A stretch of 12,818 bases of DNA from Amphritea sp. (GTDB lineage: Bacteria > Pseudomonadota > Gammaproteobacteria > Pseudomonadales > Balneatricaceae): contig JAGPUU010000081.1 of assembly GCA_018067325.1 (NCBI GenBank), positions 1 to 12,818 of the forward strand, given 5' to 3'. The notes below the pieces were generated by a model, which saw only the letters and a program-made list of their open reading frames with translations, was not told the origin of the DNA and searched no databases. This document shows positions 7,233 to 12,818 of the stretch, one piece after another. The stretch's first letter is position 1; each line of letters begins with the position of its first letter. The translations under genes and the position numbers were made by a program.

Positions 7233-7772
7233 TTGATCGGACGACTCATTGGACCTCTATTAGACAAGCTACTTTTCGGGCTTACACTGCTGCTTGCGTT
7301 GCAGGTGCCGCAATTGGCTGACCATTATCAGCAGTTTCTGTCTGGTTGGTTTGAATCAACCCAATGGCAAGTCGAGGGTTATGAAGCGACGGCTAAAGAG
7401 TTTGGCTACGCCGATGCAGCAGCCATGATCGAACAGCATCAGCAAAACAGTGAGCCCAGTGTACGAGCGGATGCCGAACAAAAACTAGCAACCCTAGCGC
7501 TTTATGACGAGCTTAAAGCAGGCATCACCCTTTTCAGAGAGGGTAATTTGTTGAGTCAATCTATCTATATGTTCGCCCCTTCCCGCTATAACTATCTCGA
7601 AAAGACAATCGATAATTTTAAACCGGGCATACCGCTGACCACCAACGGACTACTATTCGGGGCGATTATTGGGTTGATGCTGAACCTTATCATCACACAA
7701 CCCTTCCTGTTTTTCATAAGACGCAGAAAAGTTAAACATTCTAAATCATCAAGCGAAAAGACACTGGTATGA
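7233..7772 (+). CDS. DUF2937 family membrane protein
   Basis: 179 aa protein of unknown function. The pattern LLDKLLFGLTLLLALQVPQLADHYQQ, a helical middle and a C-terminal membrane segment fits DUF2937. A short hydrophobic segment spans about residues 11-28, then comes a soluble, largely helical part (30-130), and a strong TM helix at about 138-162 followed by a basic tail (RRRKVKH), which suggests a cytoplasmic C terminus. The start is TTG 7233. The frame is closed upstream by TAA at 7188, no ATG or GTG lies between, and the next ATG is at residue 65, past the conserved N terminus. The Shine-Dalgarno is weak (GGAA), so expression may be low. The 3' end overlaps the next gene as ATGA, so the two probably form one operon. 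Function cannot be inferred. Confidence 0.85.
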   Translation: MIGRLIGPLLDKLLFGLTLLLALQVPQLADHYQQFLSGWFESTQWQVEGYEATAKEFGYADAAAMIEQHQQNSEPSVRADAEQKLATLALYDELKAGITLFREGNLLSQSIYMFAPSRYNYLEKTIDNFKPGIPLTTNGLLFGAIIGLMLNLIITQPFLFFIRRRKVKHSKSSSEKTLV

Positions 7773-8155
7773 AAGTAGAGCGATTAGACCATCTGGTACT
7801 CACCGTCAGAGATATCAACACAACAATTGAGTTCTACACGTCCGTTATGGGCATGCAGAAAATCACCTTTGGCGACGATCGCGTTGCATTAACCTTCGGT
7901 AACCAGAAGATAAACCTTCATCAGAAAGGCAATGAGTTTGAACCCAAGGCGGGGACTGTTCAGACGGGTAGCGCAGACCTCTGTTTTATTATTGATCAAC
8001 CCGTCACCGAGGCAATCAAACATCTGAAAAAGCATAAGCTGACGGTAATCGAAGGTCCGGTGCAACGCACAGGCGCTACCGGAAAAATATCTTCTTTATA
8101 TTTCAGAGACCCGGACGAAAATCTTATTGAGATATCAAATTATATAAATGATTAA
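7769..8155 (+). CDS. VOC-fold protein (glyoxalase/bleomycin-resistance/dioxygenase superfamily)
   Basis: 128 aa single-domain vicinal-oxygen-chelate protein, likely cytoplasmic. Opening RLDHLVLTVRDI with H8, then FYTSVMGMQ, INLHQKG with H51, SADLCFI near 68-74 and the closing YFRDPDENLIEISNY with E121. H8, H51 and E121 are the likely divalent-metal ligands. The GNQKINLHQKG and GPVQRTGATGKISSLYFRDPD segments resemble the STM3117-like subgroup, sometimes called virulence-associated VOC proteins, rather than true glyoxalase I. The substrate is unknown. The gene starts inside the stop codon of the DUF2937 gene (ATGA at 7769-7772) with only a weak Shine-Dalgarno, which points to translational coupling. 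Frame and length are normal for the family. Confidence 0.92.
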   Translation: MKVERLDHLVLTVRDINTTIEFYTSVMGMQKITFGDDRVALTFGNQKINLHQKGNEFEPKAGTVQTGSADLCFIIDQPVTEAIKHLKKHKLTVIEGPVQRTGATGKISSLYFRDPDENLIEISNYIND

Positions 8156-8385
8156 CACTTTCGAATTAAAACCAATAAATTCAATAGGGTAGTGATTCCA
8201 CAGATACCGAATAAGTAGCATTAAAGACCCGACCGACAATACACCACGATGCTGTTCTCGGAATAACTCACCAGGGCCACTAATTGATTTTAGACTTAAG
8301 ATTAATATAAATAACGATTTCGGTTAGTATCAGTCCATGCCTTCAAATCACTATGATAAAAATAACAATATAATAGGTTCTATGC
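8156..8385 (+). promoter_or_regulatory. AT-rich intergenic region with weak promoter candidates for the c-di-GMP unit
   Basis: No gene is seen here. TTGATT (8284-8289) and TATAAA (8306-8311), 16 bp apart, make a modest sigma-70 candidate. A perfect TATAAT at 8369-8374 has no good -35 and would leave almost no leader. A weak AGG (8375-8377) sits 8 nt before the ATG at 8386. No convincing terminator follows the VOC gene. Confidence 0.3.
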
Positions 8386-8886
8386 ATGATTAAATGGACG
8401 TTAATCCTGGCAGCATATTTCACAATCTCGTTAAGCGCATTAGCAGATAACCTTCCTCAACCACTTGGCTCTGTAATACTGACGATCAGTGGTCAGATAG
8501 AAAACACTCAAGATGGGAAAACCGTTCGTCTGGACCTCGCCCAACTCAAGCAGCTTAAAAGTAATACGTTCAATATTCAGACTCGCTGGTCCGATAGTGC
8601 TCATCGCTACCAAGGCCCGCTACTTTCCGCTGTATTAAACTATGTTGGGGCTAAAGGATCTGTCGTTCACTTAACGGCACTAAATGACTATACAACCGAT
8701 ATTGATCAGGAATATATCGACAAATACGAGCCTATTCTGGCTTGGGAAGAAGATGGAAAACAGCTATCTGTTCGGGAGAAAGGGCCTTTATGGTTGCTAC
8801 TCCCTAACGACAAATTTCCTGAACTCAATGCTGAAACACATTCCGGTAAAATGATCTGGCAGCTATCCCAGATTGAGATTCGATAA
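8386..8886 (+). CDS. Secreted protein with sulfite-oxidase/molybdopterin-type fold lacking the catalytic cysteine
   Basis: 166 aa. Residues 1-20 are a Sec signal peptide (MIKWTLILAAYFTISLSALA). The mature part resembles the molybdopterin-binding oxidoreductase (SUOX-like) fold: YQGPLLSAVLNYVGAKG (75-91), LTALNDYTTDID (96-107), then PILAWEEDGKQLS and GPLWLLLP (116-140). There is no twin-arginine motif and no cysteine anywhere in the protein. The Mo-ligating cysteine of sulfite oxidases is therefore absent, and enzyme activity is unlikely. It overlaps the next gene by one base (TAATG), so the two are coupled. I infer a periplasmic ligand-binding or sensory partner of the membrane GGDEF-EAL protein. 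Databases may label it a molybdopterin-dependent oxidoreductase; the sequence does not support catalysis. Confidence 0.82.
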   Translation: MIKWTLILAAYFTISLSALADNLPQPLGSVILTISGQIENTQDGKTVRLDLAQLKQLKSNTFNIQTRWSDSAHRYQGPLLSAVLNYVGAKGSVVHLTALNDYTTDIDQEYIDKYEPILAWEEDGKQLSVREKGPLWLLLPNDKFPELNAETHSGKMIWQLSQIEIR

Positions 8887-10817
8887 TGCTTCATAAAGAG
8901 TTTAAAAATAGATTTAACCGTCACAAGAGCATCTTGCTGCTGCCAATAGTGCTTATTTTCTTTATCAGCGCCATTGTTAGCTTTGTTCAGCTACGACAGT
9001 CTTTATCGATTCTGGAACAACGATATGGCACCAGTGTCTGGTCTATGTTCCAGCTAGGGGTAGAGCTACACCGCTTCGACGATGCACTTGGAATCTACCA
9101 CAGTGACCCTGCTGCTCTTAAGCAGTTACAACAGCGTTACGATATCCTCTGGAGTCGCTTCCCCATTCTGCTTGAAGGAGTAGACGCAAAACACTTGGGA
9201 AAAGTTAACGGGGCAACATCCCTATTAAATAATACCTTTAATACAGTTAAGTCATTTGAGAGCCATCTCTTTGACTCCCCCCTTGTTACACCTGAACAGA
9301 TTGCCAATATGCAGTCAGTACTGAGACCCTATACAGAGGCTATCAATAAATTATCTTTAGAAAACTACCACTACAACAACCAGTCGTTTAATCGCGATGA
9401 CCGTAAGATCGCCAGCCTTCAAGAGCAGCTCATTCTTCTAATTATCGGTCTGAGTATCAGTGGAAGCATCCTGCTTTGGATGGTGCTGCGGGAGAGCAAA
9501 CTGAATCGTTATCAGGCTGAGCATGACAGTCTGACGCACCTTCCCAACAGGGTATATCTCAAAAAATCACTGTCCAGCCACTGTGAGAAAAGTGATAGTT
9601 TCGCCCTACACCTGATCGACCTGAATGGTTTCAAAGATGTTAATGACACCTTAGGCCATCATATTGGCGATATCCTGCTTCAGTCTGTCTCAAGCCGATT
9701 AATTGATAGAATAGATCGAGAATATGGCTGCATCACCACTCGACTAGGGGGGGATGAGTTTGCGATCATTCAGCCATCGACTCACAATGAACATGACCTC
9801 AAAAAAGTAACCGACCAGATCCTAAGTCTGTTCGAGGATAAGTTTCACATCGGTGAGCAAAGCTGTTTTATTGGTGTGAGCATTGGCAGCGCTATCTACC
9901 CCAAACATGCCACTGAAGCCGGCAGTTTGCTCACCCGGGCAGACATAGCTATGTATAAGGCGAAGGAGTTATCGCCAATATCTGGAAGTGCTCTATTTGA
10001 TTTTAAGATGGATGCTAAAATTCATCGACGCCAAGAGCTACATAGAGACCTGCGAGAAGCCATCATAAACGAGAAACTCTACCTTGTTTATCAGCCGATT
10101 GTTTCCCTTGAAGATGAAAATGTTGCCTATTTTGAAGCACTACTTCGATGGAACCATGAGATCCATGGCCCCATTCCGCCTCAGGAAATCATTGAAATTG
10201 CTGAGCACTATGGGCTTGCCAACAAACTCGGATGCTGGATTATCGATCAAACTTGTCAGCAAATAGCCCTATGGAAGGCATCGGACTTCAACTCGTTACC
10301 TGTTTCGGTCAATATTTCGCCGTCGATGCATCGACTTGATCTGGCAATGATCATAAACAAGTCCCTGGAAAGTTACGGGCTACCCAAAGGCCTTATCTGG
10401 ATTGAGGTGACTGAAGACACCACTATGCAGATTCTAAAAGAGACCCAGGAAGTCATCCCTACGCTTAACCAGGAAGGCATCAGCATCGCCCTGGATGATT
10501 TTGGTACCGGGTTGTCATCCCTGAGTCACCTCCAGCAACTTCCGGTTCAAACACTCAAGATCGATCGAAGCTTTATCCGCCACATCCCCACAGATAAAGT
10601 GAGCAGCCGTTTAGTGAAAAATATTATCGGCATCGGTCATGATTTAGGAATGAAAGTAGTTGCCGAAGGCATTGAAGACCTGGCCGCGGCCCGTTTACTC
10701 GCTTCATACCAGTGTGATTTAGGACAAGGCTACCTGTTCAGCAAACCATTGCACCCAAATCGGATACCTGACTTTTGCAGAGATCAAAAAGAAAAGTGTT
10801 CAAACTCCATTGCTTAA
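8886..10817 (+). CDS. Membrane-bound dual GGDEF-EAL c-di-GMP protein with periplasmic sensor
   Basis: 643 aa. TM1 is at about 15-34 and TM2 at about 181-201, enclosing a largely helical periplasmic domain of roughly 145 residues with no recognised family. The cytoplasmic GGDEF domain (about 205-365) has the intact active motif RLGGDEF (GGDEF at 288-292) and DLNGFKDVND (D245). The usual upstream RxxD inhibitory site is absent (EYGC in its place). The EAL domain (about 385-630) keeps E417 in FEALLRW, N476, E507, D537-D538 in DDFGTG, K558, E594 and Q614, the set expected of active c-di-GMP phosphodiesterases. Both domains could therefore be active, with the periplasmic part setting the balance. 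The start overlaps the upstream gene's stop by one base and has little Shine-Dalgarno of its own. The secreted upstream protein is the likely partner. Confidence 0.95.
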   Translation: MLHKEFKNRFNRHKSILLLPIVLIFFISAIVSFVQLRQSLSILEQRYGTSVWSMFQLGVELHRFDDALGIYHSDPAALKQLQQRYDILWSRFPILLEGVDAKHLGKVNGATSLLNNTFNTVKSFESHLFDSPLVTPEQIANMQSVLRPYTEAINKLSLENYHYNNQSFNRDDRKIASLQEQLILLIIGLSISGSILLWMVLRESKLNRYQAEHDSLTHLPNRVYLKKSLSSHCEKSDSFALHLIDLNGFKDVNDTLGHHIGDILLQSVSSRLIDRIDREYGCITTRLGGDEFAIIQPSTHNEHDLKKVTDQILSLFEDKFHIGEQSCFIGVSIGSAIYPKHATEAGSLLTRADIAMYKAKELSPISGSALFDFKMDAKIHRRQELHRDLREAIINEKLYLVYQPIVSLEDENVAYFEALLRWNHEIHGPIPPQEIIEIAEHYGLANKLGCWIIDQTCQQIALWKASDFNSLPVSVNISPSMHRLDLAMIINKSLESYGLPKGLIWIEVTEDTTMQILKETQEVIPTLNQEGISIALDDFGTGLSSLSHLQQLPVQTLKIDRSFIRHIPTDKVSSRLVKNIIGIGHDLGMKVVAEGIEDLAAARLLASYQCDLGQGYLFSKPLHPNRIPDFCRDQKEKCSNSIA

Positions 10818-10901
10818 CCCTCCCAATACGGCCTTCCACTGGCAGTTCTGATTTTTACCTTTGCCCACGTGAAAACCAGTCATTGATCTCAACAGTTTAT
10901 T

Positions 10902-10919
10902 TAGTTAACATATTAACTA
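10902..10919 (+). promoter_or_regulatory. Perfect inverted repeat upstream of the LLM oxidoreductase (possible operator)
   Basis: TAGTTAACATATTAACTA is a 7 bp perfect inverted repeat with a CATA spacer. It ends 16 nt before the ATG at 10936, just before the AAGGAG at 10924-10929. Size and symmetry suit a dimeric MarR- or TetR-type regulator. A -35/-10 pair is not clear. Confidence 0.45.
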
Positions 10920-10935
10920 TATTAAGGAGATTTCA

Positions 10936-11943
10936 ATGAGTATAAAACTGTCTGTTGTCGATCAATCACCGGTACATGGTTCCCATCCCGCTATTGCCGC
11001 CCCGAGCCTCACTGTTGAGCTGGCAAAAACCTGTGACGAATTGGGATATTACCGCTATTGGGTTGCTGAACATCACGACAGTATCCATTTTGCCAATCCC
11101 TGCCCTGAAATCATGGTGGCGCACATCGCCAGCGTAACTAAAAACATCCGTGTCGGCAGTGGCGGAGTGATGCTAAGTCACTACAGCCCACTCAAAGTAG
11201 CGGAAAGCTTCAAAATGATGGCAACGCTCTTTCCGGACCGAATTGATCTGGGTATTGGCCGTGCGCCGGGCGGCACCAATGTGACCTCCCATGCACTGGC
11301 CTTCCCACATCAGCCTAATCACGGTGACCAATACGCACAACAAGCGCTGCTGCTGAAAGGTTTTGTTGAAGGTAATCTGCCCGAAAACAACCCCTTCCAT
11401 GCTATTCAAGTACTACCAGACAGCACCCCCGAGCCTGAGCTGTGGATGCTGGGTTCTAGCGGTGGTAGCGCAGGGCTTGCCGGTCAACTCGGCTATAACA
11501 TCGCTCTGGCTCGCTTTATCGATCCTGACAACTGCCATCCATCCATTTTCACTGAGTATCTGGAACAGTGGAAACGCGCAGAACACCAAGGTACGCCTAA
11601 CAAGATGCTGGCAATCGCCTGTATCTGTGCAGAAACAGAAGAGGAAGCCAAGCTACGGGCAGGCACCGCGGTCTATCGCAAGCTGGCTGCTCAACTGGGC
11701 ATTCGTGAGGCCTTTCTAACGCCTGCAGAAGTACAGGACCGTTACAAAGCCTTCCCGGTCTCCCATCAGGCAGAATATGACAACATCCTCAAAGGCTACA
11801 CCGTCGGCACATCAGAACAGTGTGCAGAAGAGATCAATCAACTGGCCAAAGCCTTTGATTGTGACGAAGTCGCCACCGTCGCCGTAACCCATAGTCAGGC
11901 AGATCGGTTGGATAGCTATACGCAGCTTATGAAGGGGTTTTAA
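10936..11943 (+). CDS. LLM class flavin-dependent oxidoreductase, MsnO8 / luciferase-like group 1
   Basis: 335 aa cytoplasmic TIM-barrel flavoprotein of the bacterial luciferase-like monooxygenase family. The N-terminal pattern is that of the group-1 luciferase-like family: LSVVDQSPVHG (5-15), GYYRYWVAEHHD (37-48), IRVGSGGVMLSHYSPLKVAESF (71-92) and RIDLGIGRAPGGT (102-114). Later, WMLGSSGGSAGLAGQLGY fits the flavin-phosphate-binding region. ATG 10936 has an AAGGAG at 7 nt spacing. The length is normal and there is no frameshift. The substrate is unknown, and it need not produce light, since no lux genes are present. A perfect inverted repeat directly upstream suggests repression by a ligand-responsive regulator not in this window. 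It stands alone: 118 nt separate it from the previous gene and 244 nt of repeat-bearing DNA from the next. Confidence 0.95.
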   Translation: MSIKLSVVDQSPVHGSHPAIAAPSLTVELAKTCDELGYYRYWVAEHHDSIHFANPCPEIMVAHIASVTKNIRVGSGGVMLSHYSPLKVAESFKMMATLFPDRIDLGIGRAPGGTNVTSHALAFPHQPNHGDQYAQQALLLKGFVEGNLPENNPFHAIQVLPDSTPEPELWMLGSSGGSAGLAGQLGYNIALARFIDPDNCHPSIFTEYLEQWKRAEHQGTPNKMLAIACICAETEEEAKLRAGTAVYRKLAAQLGIREAFLTPAEVQDRYKAFPVSHQAEYDNILKGYTVGTSEQCAEEINQLAKAFDCDEVATVAVTHSQADRLDSYTQLMKGF

Positions 11944-12048
11944 AACAGTGGCTCGTGGTTCGAACGCCGGTTCCCGGCTTGCTCGTCGCTCGCAAAGGCC
12001 TTCTTAAGCAGGTTTAACGAGACGCTTACCTCCATCGTTTATAAGCCT

Positions 12049-12088
12049 GTAGGTTGGGTTGAGCAAAGTTTGCTTTGCGAAACCCAAC
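12049..12088 (+). repeat. REP hairpin, copy D (long loop with inner hairpin)
   Basis: A 40 nt element beginning GTAGGTTGGGTT and ending AACCCAAC. The outer stem is GTTGGGTT/AACCCAAC (12053-12060 with 12081-12088). The loop carries its own hairpin, GCAAAG (12063-12068) with CTTTGC (12073-12078). It forms a head-to-head pair with copy E. Confidence 0.85.
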
Positions 12089-12106
12089 ATCGCCCAGTGG
12101 CAAGGT

Positions 12107-12137
12107 GTTGGGTTTCACTCCGTTCTACACAACCTAC
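12107..12137 (-). repeat. REP hairpin, copy E (imperfect, inverted to copy D)
   Basis: On the minus strand this 31 nt element begins GTAGGTTGTG and ends GAAACCCAAC. The stem has mismatches, so it is a diverged copy. Only 18 nt separate it from copy D, and the two are inverted, as in a BIME. Confidence 0.75.
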
Positions 12138-12187
12138 ATTTCTGTATAGTGACTATCCTTCTTAGTAACAATTTGGAGTCGGCCGCT

Positions 12188-12571
12188 ATGTCACAGAACC
12201 TGGAAGCCAACAAAAATAACGCTATCGCCTTCTATAACACAGCGTATCTGGGAGACCCAGCTAGCGCGGTAAAGCTGTATGTCGGGGATGAGTATATTCA
12301 ACACAACCCCCTGGTCGGCGATGGTAAACAGGCGTTTATCGATTACTTTACCGAAATGCACCGGGACTACCCTGATAAAAGTATCGAGTTCGTCAGGGCC
12401 ATTGCTCAGGATGAAACGGTCGCCCTGCATACCGTTCAAACCTGGCCCGGCAACGAGCAATACGTGACGATGGATTTCTTCCGTTTTGACAGCAACGGAA
12501 AAATCATTGAACACTGGGATGCCATTCAACAGGTGCCAGAACAAACACTCAACGGCAATACCATGTATTAA
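12188..12571 (+). CDS. SnoaL-like / NTF2-fold protein
   Basis: 127 aa small alpha-plus-beta barrel protein. The pattern NNAIAFYNTAYLGDPASA, YIQHNPLVGDGKQAFIDYF, and VALHTVQTWPG followed by MDFFRFDSNGKIIEHWDAIQQVP is that of predicted SnoaL-like aldol-condensation proteins and ester cyclases. The HNP histidine and the WD pair (IEHWDAIQ) are the usual conserved polar positions. The substrate is unknown and no pathway partners are adjacent. ATG 12188 is preceded by TTGGAG at about 9 nt. A longer frame from a TTG at 12059 exists but would translate the REP pair, so it is rejected. No signal peptide, so it is cytoplasmic. Confidence 0.92.
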   Translation: MSQNLEANKNNAIAFYNTAYLGDPASAVKLYVGDEYIQHNPLVGDGKQAFIDYFTEMHRDYPDKSIEFVRAIAQDETVALHTVQTWPGNEQYVTMDFFRFDSNGKIIEHWDAIQQVPEQTLNGNTMY

Positions 12572-12640
12572 CCATCAGCAAAGGGAAACCTAGGACACAA
12601 CCACGCTTATAACTTATGGAAATATAGATATACCAAATAG

Positions 12641-12669
12641 TTGAGTAACGCCCTCATCATCGCTATGAT
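12641..12669 (+). promoter_or_regulatory. Sigma-70-type promoter for the gene at 12700
   Basis: TTGAGT (12641-12646) and TATGAT (12664-12669) are separated by exactly 17 bp. The expected start near 12676 gives a leader of about 24 nt before ATG 12700. This is the best promoter match in the window. Confidence 0.55.
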
Positions 12670-12699
12670 CGGTTTATCCACCCGAGCCGGACCATAACA

Positions 12700-12818
12700 A
12701 TGAAAACGAACCTACCCCGCTACCTTGCCCTACTGCTGTGCGCCCTTACCACGCTAATCACCACACCCTTGTCAGCCAACCCACTACAGATGATCAATGT
12801 CGCCGATAATGTTTATGC
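12700..12818 (+). CDS. N-terminal part of an exported protein, possibly an MBL-fold metallo-hydrolase
   Basis: Only 39 codons are present before the window ends. ATG 12700 opens a clear Sec signal peptide: KTNLPR n-region, a hydrophobic core of YLALLLCALTTLITT, and likely cleavage after PLSA. The mature start NPLQMINVADNVY resembles the first strand of secreted metallo-beta-lactamase-fold hydrolases (a V-x-D-x-V-Y pattern just before the first strand turn). That assignment rests on about a dozen residues and is a guess. The Shine-Dalgarno is poor. A good promoter lies 30 bp upstream. No in-frame stop appears before the edge. Confidence 0.6.
   Translation, partial: MKTNLPRYLALLLCALTTLITTPLSANPLQMINVADNVY

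Larger units (their letters stand above)
11944..12187. other. Intergenic stretch carrying a REP pair and G/C-rich short repeats
   Basis: No gene is supported here. It begins with a small hairpin, GCCGG-TTC-CCGGC (11966-11978), without a T tract, beside GCTCGT-type short repeats (11951 and 11981). It then holds REP copies D and E. A GGAG 10 nt before ATG 12188 serves the next gene. TATAGT at 12145-12150 is a possible -10 without a good -35. Confidence 0.5.

Noticed and set aside
10818..10901. Terminator after the GGDEF-EAL gene
   Set aside because: A T5 run is present near 10852, but no convincing stem precedes it.
11363..11719. Overlapping 118-residue frame inside the LLM oxidoreductase gene
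   Set aside because: Out-of-frame shadow; the LLM gene is complete with family motifs throughout.
11951..11978. GGTTCGAAC resembling a tRNA T-loop
   Set aside because: The base after the loop is G rather than C, the arm does not pair, and no acceptor or anticodon arm is present.
12059..12187. Extended SnoaL-like frame from a TTG at 12059
   Set aside because: The extension is REP pair D/E sequence; the family's N terminus begins at ATG 12188, which has a GGAG upstream.

Overview
The window looks like chromosomal DNA of a gammaproteobacterium with moderate GC, most likely a marine Oceanospirillales-type organism. That is inferred from gene families (CusCBA, DUF2937, MsnO8-type luciferase-like oxidoreductase, RAYT/REP repeats) and overall codon use. 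No rRNA, tRNA or phylogenetic marker is present to settle it.

Left part (1-6170, minus strand): a copper/silver efflux operon. Reading leftwards it contains a small secreted Cys/His/Met-rich protein (5619-6110), an outer-membrane factor (cusC-like, 4095-5552), a periplasmic adaptor (cusB-like, 2590-4098) and an RND pump (cusA-like, 1-2593, cut by the window edge). The last three are joined by two ATGA stop/start overlaps, so they are probably translationally coupled. The adaptor has an unusual Met-rich acidic C-terminal tail. Three terminator-like hairpins lie between the small leading gene and cusC, which suggests attenuation or a built-in expression step. A palindrome overlapping a TATAAT box lies in front of the leading gene. 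No CusRS, CueR or CusF is visible.

Middle (6362-7147): a REP-associated tyrosine transposase (RAYT) on the minus strand. It is bracketed by an inverted pair of REP hairpins that differ only at one compensated base pair. Next to it is a third REP attached to what looks like the decayed 3' end of a second RAYT. Two more REP copies (12049-12137) lie about 5 kb away and form a BIME-like pair.

Right part (7233-12818, plus strand): a DUF2937 membrane protein starting at TTG, overlapping by ATGA with a VOC-fold (glyoxalase-like) protein. Then comes a two-gene signalling unit: a secreted protein with a sulfite-oxidase/molybdopterin-type fold but no cysteine, overlapping by TAATG with a membrane GGDEF-EAL protein. 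It is followed by an LLM-class flavin oxidoreductase (MsnO8 family) behind a perfect inverted repeat, a SnoaL-like protein, and the first 39 codons of an exported protein, possibly an MBL-fold hydrolase, behind a good sigma-70-type promoter.

The copper pump would move Cu(I)/Ag(I) from the periplasm out of the cell. The secreted-protein/GGDEF-EAL pair probably senses something in the periplasm and adjusts c-di-GMP. The remaining right-hand genes are ordinary accessory metabolism, and I see no functional link between them and the copper operon.
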